Assembly: GCA_016218045.1 (NCBI GenBank)
Contig: JACRFB010000040.1
Coordinates: 186,001-250,000, forward strand
Source: Ignavibacteriota bacterium
GTDB lineage: Bacteria; Bacteroidota; Ignavibacteria; SZUA-365
Length of the DNA: 64,000 bases
Direction: 5' to 3'
Of this stretch, positions 34,705 to 43,644 are shown piece after piece. The notes under the pieces were generated by a model. The model worked only from the letters and a program-made list of their open reading frames with translations. It was not told the DNA's origin and searched no databases. Within the stretch, counting starts at the first letter, position 1. Each line of letters begins with the position of its first letter. Made by a program: the position numbers and the translations under genes.

Positions 34705-34868
34705 GTACCCCATACACGGATACACTTTCCGACATACAATTGTCCCCGGGGAACGAGGACAGAAACAAAACTTCCATACTGCCATGCCGCTTGCGCACCA
34801 TCACGCGCGCCATGGCGCACCATTCCGCAAACACCGCACATCCCACACATAACGCACAGGTGATCTTC

Positions 34869-35801
34869 ATGTCACGACGCGTCTCGTGTTCACCGCTCCT
34901 CCCGCTTCTGTGTCTCGCGCTGCTGCCCTTTGTTGCAGCGGATGCACAATACTCGCCCAGTGTCATGTTCTCGTCGCTTCTCAACAATATCTCGTTGCAG
35001 GAGAAGGACGGCACGTTCGATCTCGGCAACCAGATCCAGGTCGTGTTTGTCAAGGAAAACCAAAACGGGACTCTTGTGGTTCGGAAAGCCGACGGTACCG
35101 AGCTGTACAAACAGGACTGGCATACGGAACTCGTCCGCGAACCTTACTACCTCGTCGCACAGACAAAAACGATCGATGCCGCCACCGGCGAAACAATCTA
35201 TGGCATGAAACTCCAGGAAGGCGACTACGTGCTCGACTTCTACCTCGAGGGTGTGAAGTTCTACGCGTATCCATTTTCTGTAAAAAAGCGCACTCCGTCG
35301 GACCCGTTCGCGGGCGGACCCTTCTATACGCTTGATGGTGATTGGCAGGACTGGGGCTACCTCATCTATCCCGAGGCACGGCCGGATCAGACTCTGTATT
35401 GGAAAATCTTCCTGCGGCACCTCGATACGGAGAGGATGGAAAAGGACTTCAAAATCGACGTGCGTATCGTGCGTGACAAGGACAAGAAACTCGTCTGCGG
35501 CGGACCCGGACCCGGCACCACCATCTCGTTGTTCCACCGCTGGGTGCGCTACGAGTTCATGATGTCGCACCCCGAGAAGGAACAAAAGTACGGGGAGTAC
35601 TTCAAGGCGCAGAACCTCCTCGCCGTCGATGGCGACTATACGCTGACCTTGTACCTCGATGAAAAACCCTACGGCGTCTGGAAATTCAAGGTGCAGGGAA
35701 ACAAACTCGCGTATGACGGTCGCACTGTCCGCGGACAGGCGGATCCTCTGTCCTTTATCGAAGGAGGACGCGACGCCTGGTGGTTCAAACGTGTAAAATA
35801 A
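34869..35801 (+). CDS. Secreted hypothetical protein
   Basis: 310 residues. Signal peptide MSRRVSCSPLLPLLCLALLPFVAADAQ. The mature part is beta-rich with many aromatic residues (LDGDWQDWGYLIYPEA, LYWKIFLRHLD, ISLFHRWVRYEFMM). I do not recognise the family. It may be a periplasmic/outer-membrane carbohydrate- or protein-binding sandwich. Its frame is open upstream to 34740 but that extension has no signal peptide. It is followed 61 bp later by a STAS gene in the same direction. Confidence 0.7.
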   Translation: MSRRVSCSPLLPLLCLALLPFVAADAQYSPSVMFSSLLNNISLQEKDGTFDLGNQIQVVFVKENQNGTLVVRKADGTELYKQDWHTELVREPYYLVAQTKTIDAATGETIYGMKLQEGDYVLDFYLEGVKFYAYPFSVKKRTPSDPFAGGPFYTLDGDWQDWGYLIYPEARPDQTLYWKIFLRHLDTERMEKDFKIDVRIVRDKDKKLVCGGPGPGTTISLFHRWVRYEFMMSHPEKEQKYGEYFKAQNLLAVDGDYTLTLYLDEKPYGVWKFKVQGNKLAYDGRTVRGQADPLSFIEGGRDAWWFKRVK

Positions 35802-35862
35802 CCCCACCAACTCGCCCAAAACTCTGATATCACGCACCTGGAAACATCATACCCTGAAGTAC

Positions 35863-36207
35863 ATGGAATTGACGATCCGAAATTTCCGCGATGACATCCG
35901 TCTCATCGAACTGCGGGGCCGCCTCGATCTGAAAGGCACGCTCGGAATCGAAAAACTCTTCTCGCTTCACACGCTCGGTTCGCCGCAAGGCAAGGTGATC
36001 GTCGATCTGCAGAAGCTTGAATTTCTCACATCGGCCGGCATCTGTATGCTTGTGCGGAATGCGCGCGAGCTGAATGAGAGAAAGGGCCGTATGGTCCTAA
36101 TACATGCATCCTCCATGATCGAGGATGTGCTGCGTGTGGCACACGTCGACTCGCTGCTCCCGCATACGCAGTCCATCGAGAGCGCCGTGCGGTATCTGGA
36201 CACCTGA
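35863..36207 (+). CDS. STAS-domain protein (RsbV-like), unlinked to kinase genes
   Basis: 114 residues with STAS motif VIVDLQKLEFLTSAGICMLV. The position usually holding Ser is TSAG, with the Ser retained. It is not next to an RsbW or phosphatase gene, so it probably joins a partner-switch encoded elsewhere, possibly the one at 13-15 kb. Confidence 0.85.
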   Translation: MELTIRNFRDDIRLIELRGRLDLKGTLGIEKLFSLHTLGSPQGKVIVDLQKLEFLTSAGICMLVRNARELNERKGRMVLIHASSMIEDVLRVAHVDSLLPHTQSIESAVRYLDT

Positions 36208-36254
36208 CCCGGCGTATACACGGCCCGCCGTTTCAAACGCCCGAGGCCGTATGG

Positions 36255-36301
36255 AACAACAACGGCGGAGGTGGTTGTATCCCACCCCCGCCGTTGTTGT
36301 T
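36255..36301. terminator. Long bidirectional hairpin terminator
   Basis: Arms AACAACAACGGCGG and CCGCCGTTGTTGTT (14 bp), extended by an inner GGTGG/CCACC, give a ~19-bp interrupted stem between the convergent STAS and TonB-type genes. The U/A-rich outer ends fit bidirectional termination. Confidence 0.75.
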
Positions 36302-36335
36302 GGGACGCGGACGCTGCCGCGCGACTCGCTTCTGT

Positions 36336-39242
36336 TTACGGACGCATCGGGGGACCGTCGCCATGGCGAGGCCCGCGGTCAGGCGACATGCCCGACGTGA
36401 AGTTGCGCAGGTTGTACGAGAACGTGAGCAGCGCATAGCGCTGAAGCACTTCCGTCCGGTTATCCTCGATGTACAGCTCGTTGCTTGTCTGCGAAATGCT
36501 GCGGTTCTGATTGAGCAGATCGAAGAAGGTGAGCCGCAGCTCGGCCGCATCGTTCGCCAGGAATTTTTTTCCGAGACCGATATTCCAGATCACGAAGTCC
36601 TGATTGTATCCGGTCGTCTGACCCGACGAGTATGTGTGGCTTACATCGCTCGAGAGAACGAAGCCCTCCCAGAAGGTCCAGCTCAGACGCACACGTGTCG
36701 ACTGCATGAAGTAGTCCGAATTCAACTGCGACTGAAGCGAGTTGCGCGTGGTCGTCAGAATCGAAAGCGAGGATAGGGTATAATCCAGCTCGGGGCTGAT
36801 ATTGCTGGCGAACACCAGGCTGAAGCCGTACGAGGGCGACGATGCGTAATTGGTCGCGCCGTTGATCAGGCCGGGTGTGCGCGACATGTTCACAAACGCC
36901 GAGACGTTCATGTTGGTTTTCAGGAACTCGACGGGCAGGCCGTACGTCATCATCGTGCGCAGCGACATCGCTCCGTCGACGTTCACCGGCCGCGTGAACT
37001 GCGCGCCGCGCGGAATGGTGATCGTCCGGCCTCCGAGAAGGATGTCCGTTTCCTGATCCGCGTACAGTGTGCTGTTCGCCACGCTGTTGTATGTGTACGA
37101 GCCGTAGAGCATCGCGAAGAAGTAGTTCAAACGCGCCATGTCGGCCGCGGTATATCGCAGCATGACGGTATGCTGGTAATCCTGCGTGAGGTCGGGATTT
37201 CCCGCGCGCAATTGCAGCGGGTTCGAATTGTCGAGCACGTTCTGGAGCTGTTCCACGCTCGGCGCGTTTGTCCGCGTCCGGTAAAAGAAATTCAGATTCT
37301 TTTCTCGTGTAATCCTCCACCGCAATTGCGCGTTCGGCAGGACGTCGGTGAACGTTGTGCTCAAATCGGCCGTGTAGGGAAAGGTCTGCGTCCCTGCGAG
37401 TGTTGCGACCTGATACGAGACTCCCGCGGAACCGTTCAATTCCTCGTCGTTCCAGCGCAGATCCGCCCCGCCTGCATGGGTGGTGTACCTGTTGTCGTAC
37501 GTGTTTGTGAGCGTCGTGTCGAGCGCGTCGTACAGGCCCGAATTCGAGAGGTTGAAGGTCTGTTTGTCGGACTCGCTGCGGTTCTGGTTTACGTTGTACG
37601 ATACCTGCGCCAGCAGTTTCTCGGTGATCGGTTCCGTCCACGCGATGTTGCCGCCGAGTGTCCATCCGGCGCGGTCGAGCGTTGCAGTCTGGTCGATAAG
37701 GTCGCTGGATCCGTTTACACCGAACACCGTGTAATTGGATTTGGCTCCGGATGTGCCGGTGCTCGAGTTGTACGCCTGATTGAAACTCAACGAAAACGTG
37801 CGTCCGCGCGTCTCGAATTTCCGGCGGTATAAAATGTCATTCGAGAGATTCAAGCCGTCGAGATCGCTCGTCCGGTTGATATTGGTGTTATTCAGGCGCG
37901 CGGTATCCTGCATGGTCTCGCCGAACAGCACGCTCGAACCTTCGTTTTGTTGGAATGTGAACCGCGGACGAATGAGCACGGAATTCAACGTGTCGATGGT
38001 CCACTCGGCCCGCATGTTGAAACGATGGTTCATGTTGTCGTTCGCCGCTGTTTCTGTTTCGCCGTACGTCTGCGCCGCGGGTGCTTCGAACACGTAGCGA
38101 CGGAGCAGCGACGAGGTTGCGTCGTTCTTGCTCAGGTTGAAGAAATAACTGCCCGACACTTCAACGGCATCCGTCCATTTATCGGAATAATTCAGGCCCA
38201 GCGCATGCGTTGTTGCGACACCGCCGCGCGGCTGCACCATGAAGTTGCCGATATCACCGCCGCCGAAACCGCCGCCGCGGCCGCCCATCTGAAAGAGGCG
38301 CCCCGCACCGCTCGACGCCAGACTGCTGATCATGCGGAATCCCTGTCCGCCCGGTCCGCTGCCGCCGCCTGTCGCTCCAAGAATGTCCTCAACGGCGAAA
38401 TTCTGCTCGTTGACGTTGTTCGACATTCCGAGTATGGTGAGGCGCCTGTCGCCGCTGAAGAGGTTCAGCGATCCGCCAACCTTGTATTCACCCGGCTGAT
38501 ATTCATCGTCGGCCCCGTACCCTGCGTAGAACTTGCCGAACTGGCCGTTTCGCATGCCGGCGCGTGTGATGAAGTTGATGGTCTTCTGCGTGTTTCCGTC
38601 GTCAAATCCGGTAAAACGCGACTGTTCACTGCGCTCGTCGTAGAACTGGACGCTGGATATCACTTCCGCGGGCAGATTTTTGAGCGCCGCGGTCGGATCG
38701 TTGCCGAAAAAGGGCTTGTTATCCACAAGCACCTTCTGCACCGCTTGCCCCTGCGCCTGGACCTGGCCATTCTGCACCACCACGCCGGGAATCTTTGTGA
38801 CGAGGTCCTCCGCGGTGGCGTCCTTGTTTACCTTGAACGCGTCTGCGGAGACCTCCGTGGTGTCGTCCTTCACACGTGCCACCGGAAGTCGGCCTTCGAT
38901 CTCCACCTCACCCAGTTTCACGCTCGTTTCGGCGAGACGGATTTTCCCGAGAGCGATCGATTTATCCGTGATCTGCACGGGTCTGCTGTATGTGGTATAG
39001 CCGATGTAGGTGATGCGCATGATGTAACGGCCGCGCACGAGTTCCTTCACCTCGAAAGAGCCGTCCGAGCTGGTCACGTCACCCTTGCGGGTGGAATCGG
39101 GGAGATGGATGAAAACGACGTTCGCATTGCGAAGGCCCGTGCCGTTGCCGCTGTCGACAACGGTGCCGCTGACGCTGAATTCCTGCGCGAAAGAGACGGC
39201 GCTCAGCAGAAGTGCGAGGATGGTGATGCGGAAGAAAGTCAT
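36336..39242 (-). CDS. Outer-membrane beta-barrel receptor with CarboxypepD-reg domain
   Basis: 968 residues from ATG 39242 (a TTG seven codons upstream is the alternative). Signal peptide MTFFRITILALLLSAVSFAQ, a carboxypeptidase-regulatory-like domain (about 22-105: VSGTVVDSGNGTGLRNANVVF), a plug region (AEDLVTKIPGVVVQNGQVQAQG, VDNKPFFGNDPTAALKNLP) and a ~700-residue barrel, as in the TonB-dependent OMP_b-brl_3 group. A Gly-rich loop (about 290-330) is a probable extracellular insertion. It lies immediately downstream of a secreted GH5 enzyme, so it may import its oligosaccharide products; this is an inference and no SusD-like gene is present. Confidence 0.9.
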   Translation of the reverse strand: MTFFRITILALLLSAVSFAQEFSVSGTVVDSGNGTGLRNANVVFIHLPDSTRKGDVTSSDGSFEVKELVRGRYIMRITYIGYTTYSRPVQITDKSIALGKIRLAETSVKLGEVEIEGRLPVARVKDDTTEVSADAFKVNKDATAEDLVTKIPGVVVQNGQVQAQGQAVQKVLVDNKPFFGNDPTAALKNLPAEVISSVQFYDERSEQSRFTGFDDGNTQKTINFITRAGMRNGQFGKFYAGYGADDEYQPGEYKVGGSLNLFSGDRRLTILGMSNNVNEQNFAVEDILGATGGGSGPGGQGFRMISSLASSGAGRLFQMGGRGGGFGGGDIGNFMVQPRGGVATTHALGLNYSDKWTDAVEVSGSYFFNLSKNDATSSLLRRYVFEAPAAQTYGETETAANDNMNHRFNMRAEWTIDTLNSVLIRPRFTFQQNEGSSVLFGETMQDTARLNNTNINRTSDLDGLNLSNDILYRRKFETRGRTFSLSFNQAYNSSTGTSGAKSNYTVFGVNGSSDLIDQTATLDRAGWTLGGNIAWTEPITEKLLAQVSYNVNQNRSESDKQTFNLSNSGLYDALDTTLTNTYDNRYTTHAGGADLRWNDEELNGSAGVSYQVATLAGTQTFPYTADLSTTFTDVLPNAQLRWRITREKNLNFFYRTRTNAPSVEQLQNVLDNSNPLQLRAGNPDLTQDYQHTVMLRYTAADMARLNYFFAMLYGSYTYNSVANSTLYADQETDILLGGRTITIPRGAQFTRPVNVDGAMSLRTMMTYGLPVEFLKTNMNVSAFVNMSRTPGLINGATNYASSPSYGFSLVFASNISPELDYTLSSLSILTTTRNSLQSQLNSDYFMQSTRVRLSWTFWEGFVLSSDVSHTYSSGQTTGYNQDFVIWNIGLGKKFLANDAAELRLTFFDLLNQNRSISQTSNELYIEDNRTEVLQRYALLTFSYNLRNFTSGMSPDRGPRHGDGPPMRP

Positions 39243-39543
39243 GGGGTCCAGGGTTCGGTTCAACTGCGGTATGACACGCGGCAGTTGTAAAAGTTTAGCA
39301 TGTGTTCGATGCAGTAGCGTTCACGCGGATTCTTTCCACATAGTGAACAGCCTGTAAAGTACTGCGAAATGCGGTCTCAACAAGGGCATTTCGCCATCGA
39401 TCCTTCAACATTGAAATATCTGGATTGGTGCCGCGGGGTGCACTCGCGACTTCCCGCGCCGCCTGTGTGCTGGAAAAAACTCCTCCACGGGCGCGCCGTT
39501 GCGCGATCCGTGGTTGAGTGCGGGAGCGGCTTCGTGAGGACGG
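39243..39543. other. Gap between GH5 and TonB-type genes
   Basis: 301 bp. No gene or convincing hairpin is seen. A TAAACTTTTA stretch upstream of the receptor start is a possible -10, with no clear -35. Confidence 0.4.
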
Positions 39544-40881
39544 CTATTCGAGGGGAAGGTGCAGTACCGGTGCCGTGGTTCCGCCAACCGCGGTCTGTAC
39601 ACGAACGAAATACAAACCCGCCGCGGGCGTCGTTGCGAGGCGGAATGGAATACTGTTTGAACCTGGTGCAAGATCAACGAATCGCTCTTGAACCACTTCC
39701 CTTCCAAGTGGATCCACGAGACTCACTCGCGCCGCGGCGGCCGCGGCGGAGCGCACCGTCGCGATGATGTACCCGCGTGACGGATTGGGATACACAGTGA
39801 CTGCAAGTGAATGTGGCGCGGGGAATGGCTCCCGCACGCGTGACGGGTCACACATTCCGCCGTTCTTGATGTAGGTGCTGACAGTCGAGGTCTGACGTAT
39901 CGATCCGGGGAGATCGAGGGCCAGATCACGCGCCCATCCCGCCTTTAATGTCGCGTACGTGCCGTCGAGCGTCATGTTCATGACATCGCAGCTCGGATGC
40001 GCGAACTCGTTGCCCGGACCCCACTCCCACGCGAGCCAGCCGATGTCGAGATCCTTGCATGCCTTTGCGATGGCCTTGTAATCCGTCTCCAGATTGCACG
40101 GCCCGCCCCGCGGGAACAGATGCGCGAACTCGCCCACGATGAGCGGCAGCCCCATCGCTGCGGATTGCTCCAGCTCCTGTGTGATAAACGCGTCGGTCGC
40201 GCCATCGCTGATCGCCCAGTACATGTGCGCTGAAAAAAGGATATTGTGCTCCGGATCCTGCTCAAATAGATCCGGGCCTGTCGCCTGAAGCATGTCTATA
40301 TTTTTTCCCCAGTCCGAACCGTCGATGACCAGCGGCAGCTTGAGGCCCGCGTTGCGCAGTCGAAGAATCGCGTCGCCGTACCCGGCGCGGAACATGGCCT
40401 CTGTGACCGTGTCGTCACCGATTTCATTGCCGATGTTGAGCAGCAGATACTTCTCGTGTTTTTGAATCACGGCCAGCACCTCCGGCCGCAGCCAATAATC
40501 GACCATTGCGCCGAGCTTCGACCAGTCTCCCGTTGCGTCGTGCACTTCTATTATAGGAATCAGGTCGGCATCGATGCAGTCCTGAATCGTGCGGTCGAGG
40601 CCGTCGGGCCCCGCGTCCGGCTCCGCCGGTGATGGATTCGCGAGCCACACAATTCGCACGGTGTTTGCGCCGGTCTTTGCGATCTCCTCGTACGAACGTT
40701 TCCGCAGCGCGAGATCTCCGGTCCACACAATCATCTTGTTGACGCCGCGTATCACGACGCGTTCATTGCAGGGTGTGTAGAGATGCCGCCCCGCGATAAA
40801 GAGTGTGCTTCGCTGCTGGGCGCCCGTGTTGAGCGTTCCTGCGGCGAGGAGCAGACCGAGAAGGACGAGTCGATGTATCAT
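39544..40881 (-). CDS. GH5-type glycoside hydrolase (mannanase/cellulase-like) with T9SS domain
   Basis: 445 residues. Signal peptide MIHRLVLLGLLLAAGTLNTGAQ. The GH5 barrel has RGVNKMIVW at the start, acid/base Glu in LNIGNEIGDD and nucleophile Glu in LIVGEFAHLFP, and a WLAWEWGPG strand. The C-terminal tail VTVYPNPSRGYIIATV ... GLYFVRVQ is a T9SS sorting domain. It should hydrolyse beta-1,4-linked mannan or glucan at the cell surface. Start 40881 has AAAGGA upstream; a TTGCGC/TAGATT promoter lies about 125 nt upstream. Confidence 0.9.
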   Translation of the reverse strand: MIHRLVLLGLLLAAGTLNTGAQQRSTLFIAGRHLYTPCNERVVIRGVNKMIVWTGDLALRKRSYEEIAKTGANTVRIVWLANPSPAEPDAGPDGLDRTIQDCIDADLIPIIEVHDATGDWSKLGAMVDYWLRPEVLAVIQKHEKYLLLNIGNEIGDDTVTEAMFRAGYGDAILRLRNAGLKLPLVIDGSDWGKNIDMLQATGPDLFEQDPEHNILFSAHMYWAISDGATDAFITQELEQSAAMGLPLIVGEFAHLFPRGGPCNLETDYKAIAKACKDLDIGWLAWEWGPGNEFAHPSCDVMNMTLDGTYATLKAGWARDLALDLPGSIRQTSTVSTYIKNGGMCDPSRVREPFPAPHSLAVTVYPNPSRGYIIATVRSAAAAAARVSLVDPLGREVVQERFVDLAPGSNSIPFRLATTPAAGLYFVRVQTAVGGTTAPVLHLPLE

Positions 40882-41012
40882 GAGTGTTCCTTTCTGATGG
40901 GCCTCAGGGCATTTAGCGGCACAAACGCAATGCGCCGCCGCTGCCAGATGTCCGCGGATCCTTCGGTCGCGGTGTGGCAAATCCAATTCCATGTGCGGGG
41001 ATCAACGGCCTG

Positions 41013-41041
41013 AATCTACACCTGGGCCATCTGCCGCGCAA
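41013..41041 (-). promoter_or_regulatory. Candidate promoter of the GH5 gene
   Basis: TTGCGC, 17-bp spacer, TAGATT; both hexamers and the spacing are identical to the promoter at 52863. Confidence 0.55.
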
Positions 41042-41120
41042 GAAATTCGACCGGTGTCAAGCACCATTAATAAAGACTCCGACGTCCTAAACTCCTGCAC
41101 TGGTCAGCTTATTCAGACCT

Positions 41121-41162
41121 TTTCGCATCAAATACATGCGTGTTATACGAGAATTAATTCTC
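41121..41162 (+). promoter_or_regulatory. Candidate promoter with start-site palindrome
   Basis: TTTCGC, 17-bp spacer, TATACG, directly followed by the perfect 14-bp palindrome GAGAATTAATTCTC (41149-41162) over the expected +1. The -35 is poor, so an activator may be needed. Confidence 0.4.
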
Positions 41163-41328
41163 AATGAAGGCGCTAATCAGCGAAGTGTAGGATGCAATAA
41201 TATGTAAGGAATTTCCAGATGAAAGCCGTATGTTAATAGAGTTTCCTGCAAATGCATTTATTACGTGCAGAAACACAAGATTACGCACCTCCCACCACCG
41301 ATGTCCTCCATCGCAATCCAATCCTACC

Positions 41329-42882
41329 ATGAGTACGGTTCAAGAAAAAATTCACTTTCTTGGTGAAAAGAACGCCCATATTAATTTGGGCGGGGGGCTG
41401 GACAAACTCCAGGCGCAGCATAATTTCGGGAAAATGACGGCGCACGAACGCCTGCACCTTCTTTTCGACAATGGTTTCTACGACGAGCTGTATCGCTTCG
41501 TTCAGCATCAGGCGACCACGTTCGGCATGGAAGGGAAGGACCTGCCAGCCGAAGGTGTGGTCACAGGCCTCGGCGCCATCGGCGGGCGCCTCGTGTACGC
41601 ATCGTCTCAGGACTTCACCGTCATGGGCGGAAGTGTCGGAGGTATGCACGCGTGGAAAATCTGTGAGATGATGGATATGGCGCTCAAAGCAGGCGCCCCA
41701 TACGTATCGATCAATGACAGCGGCGGCGCGCGAATACAGGAAGGCGTCGACTCGCTGCGCGGATACGGACGAATCTTCTACTACAACACGTTGCTTTCGG
41801 GTGTCGTGCCGCAGATTGCCGTCATCGCCGGACCCTGTGCCGGCGGCGCCGCGTATTCTCCCGCACTGATGGATTTTATCATCATGGTCAACAAGACGGG
41901 CCAGCTTTTTATCGCGGGACCGCAGGTGATAAAAGAAGCGACGGGTGAGGACATCACCGCCGAGGAACTCGGCGGTGCCATGGCGCAGGCCACCTACAGC
42001 GGCAACGCACATTTCATCGCGCGCGACGACGCGGACGCGATCGAAATCGTGCAGAGGCTGCTCAGTTATCTTCCCTCGAATAACACGGAGGATCCGCCGT
42101 CGCTCGCAACGGGCGAACTCACGCTCATCGACGATGAAGGCCTCAATCACGCGGTGCCCGACGATCCGCGCGAGGCCTTCAACATGATGAATATTCTCGA
42201 GCGCGTGTTCGATCCCGATTCGATATTCGAAGTGCATGCGCACTACGCGCGCAACATCATCGTCGCGCTCGCGCGGTTGAACGGCCGCGTTGTTGGCGTC
42301 GTCGCAAATCAGCCCGTGGAAAAATTCGGCGCCATCGACATCGACGCATCCGACAAGGCCTCGCGTTTCATCCGCTTCTGCAACGCGTTTAACATTCCGT
42401 TGGTGAGTTTTGTCGACGTGCCCGGATTCCTCCCTGGAGTGGAACAGGAATTCGGCGGCATCATCCGCCATGGCGCAAAGATGCTGTTCTCCTTCTCCGC
42501 CGCCACGGTCCCGAAAATCACCATCGTCGTGCGCAAGGCCTACGGCGGAGCATATCTGGCGATGTGCGCAAAGAGTCTGGGGGCCGACCGCGTTGCCGCA
42601 TGGCCCACTGCCGAGATTGCCGTGATGGGCGCGGAGGGCGCCGTGAGTGTGCTGTTCCGTGACGAGATCAAATCCGCCGAACGGCCGCAGGAACGGCGCC
42701 GCGAGCTGATCGAGCAATACCGTGCCGAGTTTGCCACGCCGTATCTGGCCGCCGCCCGCGGCATGGTCGATGCGGTCATCGAGCCACGTACAACCCGCGC
42801 CTACCTATCGGTTGCTCTCGAAAGCTTGCGCAGTAAACGTGACCAACGGCCGCAGAAGAAGCACGGCCTCATCCCCTTATAG
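41329..42882 (+). CDS. mmdA: Acyl-CoA carboxyltransferase subunit (methylmalonyl-CoA decarboxylase alpha-like)
   Basis: 517 residues of the propionyl-CoA carboxylase beta/methylmalonyl-CoA decarboxylase alpha family. It has QHNFGKMTAHERL, SINDSGGARIQEGVDSL and GPCAGGAAYSPALMDFI in the N-terminal half and VDVPGFLPGVEQEFGGIIRHGAKML and RKAYGGAYLAM in the C-terminal half. The enzyme moves the carboxyl group of an acyl-CoA to biotin. The three following genes encode the membrane and biotin subunits, so the complex is a Na+-pumping decarboxylase rather than a carboxylase. The chosen ATG (MSTVQEKIHFLGEKN) fits the family; no clear Shine-Dalgarno precedes it. Confidence 0.9.
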   Translation: MSTVQEKIHFLGEKNAHINLGGGLDKLQAQHNFGKMTAHERLHLLFDNGFYDELYRFVQHQATTFGMEGKDLPAEGVVTGLGAIGGRLVYASSQDFTVMGGSVGGMHAWKICEMMDMALKAGAPYVSINDSGGARIQEGVDSLRGYGRIFYYNTLLSGVVPQIAVIAGPCAGGAAYSPALMDFIIMVNKTGQLFIAGPQVIKEATGEDITAEELGGAMAQATYSGNAHFIARDDADAIEIVQRLLSYLPSNNTEDPPSLATGELTLIDDEGLNHAVPDDPREAFNMMNILERVFDPDSIFEVHAHYARNIIVALARLNGRVVGVVANQPVEKFGAIDIDASDKASRFIRFCNAFNIPLVSFVDVPGFLPGVEQEFGGIIRHGAKMLFSFSAATVPKITIVVRKAYGGAYLAMCAKSLGADRVAAWPTAEIAVMGAEGAVSVLFRDEIKSAERPQERRRELIEQYRAEFATPYLAAARGMVDAVIEPRTTRAYLSVALESLRSKRDQRPQKKHGLIPL

Positions 42883-42890
42883 GAGTGCGC

Positions 42891-43235
42891 ATGTTCGAAC
42901 GTCTCTCCGAAAGTTCGCTTCTGCTCGTCGTTGGCATGGGCGGAGTCTTTGCATCGCTGCTCTTCCTCGCGGGGATGATCTGGGTCTTCAAGTTTGTCGA
43001 TGAGACCCTCAACTCCAGACGTGTCAAGAAGTATGCGCAGAAAGTGGAGCAGAAGTCGGTTGACCCGGATCACAACGACGAATTGATCGCCGTTGTGAGC
43101 GCGGCAGTCGCCGCTACGCTGCAACAGCCCGTCACTGTACGCCGGATACGTTTCCTAGGCGATACGAGTGGAGAATCCTGGACCAGCGCCGGGCGTGGAT
43201 CAATAATGGCATCTCACACAATCAAGAAGAAGTGA
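42891..43235 (+). CDS. OadG-family small membrane subunit (gamma/delta) of Na+-pumping decarboxylase
   Basis: 114 residues: one transmembrane helix (about 10-33, LLLVVGMGGVFASLLFLAGMIWVF), then a polar cytoplasmic tail with AVVSAAVAATL, a motif typical of the OadG-like subunits that anchor the carboxyltransferase to the beta subunit. TAGGAG lies 5 nt before the ATG. It ends 5 bp before the biotin-carrier ATG. Confidence 0.85.
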   Translation: MFERLSESSLLLVVGMGGVFASLLFLAGMIWVFKFVDETLNSRRVKKYAQKVEQKSVDPDHNDELIAVVSAAVAATLQQPVTVRRIRFLGDTSGESWTSAGRGSIMASHTIKKK

Positions 43236-43240
43236 TCGAC

Positions 43241-43636
43241 ATGAAGAAGCTCCTCATCACCGTCAACGGAAAACGGTATGAAGTGGATGTGGAAGTGCTG
43301 GAGGACGACGATGTGATTCAAACACAGCCGGCGTTCCGCCCCCCAACCCGCTCGATTGAAAGCTATAGCGGAGCAACGCCGGTTGCGCTCTCTCCGCGCT
43401 CGAAAAAGAAGGAAACTCTTGATCAGAAGACCCTCGCTTCGCCACTTAACGGTGTAGTCCTCGAGGTGAAAATTAGCGACGGACAAGATGTCACGGAAAA
43501 TGATGTCGTCATCGTTGTTGAGGCAATGAAAATGAAAACCAATATCGCCTCCCCGTTCACCGCCAAGGTGAAAAAGGTCCATGTGAAGGAGAAGGATGTA
43601 ATCGAGCAAGGTCATCCCCTGCTGACCTACGAATAG
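43241..43636 (+). CDS. mmdC: Biotin carrier protein of the decarboxylase
   Basis: 131 residues. Begins [19 protein letters not shown], then a Pro/Ser/Lys linker, and ends in a biotinyl domain with the biotinylated Lys in [10 protein letters not shown]. It carries CO2 from the carboxyltransferase to the membrane beta subunit. A GTG three codons earlier (43232) overlaps the previous stop and is an alternative start. Confidence 0.92.
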   Translation: MKKLLITVNGKRYEVDVEVLEDDDVIQTQPAFRPPTRSIESYSGATPVALSPRSKKKETLDQKTLASPLNGVVLEVKISDGQDVTENDVVIVVEAMKMKTNIASPFTAKVKKVHVKEKDVIEQGHPLLTYE

Positions 43637-43644
43637 GCCGCGTT

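Larger units (their letters stand above)
34531..34868. other. Divergent promoter region
   Basis: 338 bp between the large kinase gene and the secreted-protein gene. It contains one promoter-like sequence for each direction (34615-34643 minus, 34676-34704 plus) and a CCCCGGGG palindrome near 34745. No small gene is supported. Confidence 0.6.
40882..41328. other. AT-richer intergenic region before the decarboxylase operon
   Basis: 447 bp, visibly poorer in G+C from about 41040 onward than its surroundings. It contains the GH5 promoter on the minus strand, a candidate promoter (41121-41149) and a perfect palindrome for the decarboxylase operon, and a five-codon open frame (ATG 41221, preceded by AAGGA) of unclear meaning. 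No larger gene is supported. Confidence 0.6.
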
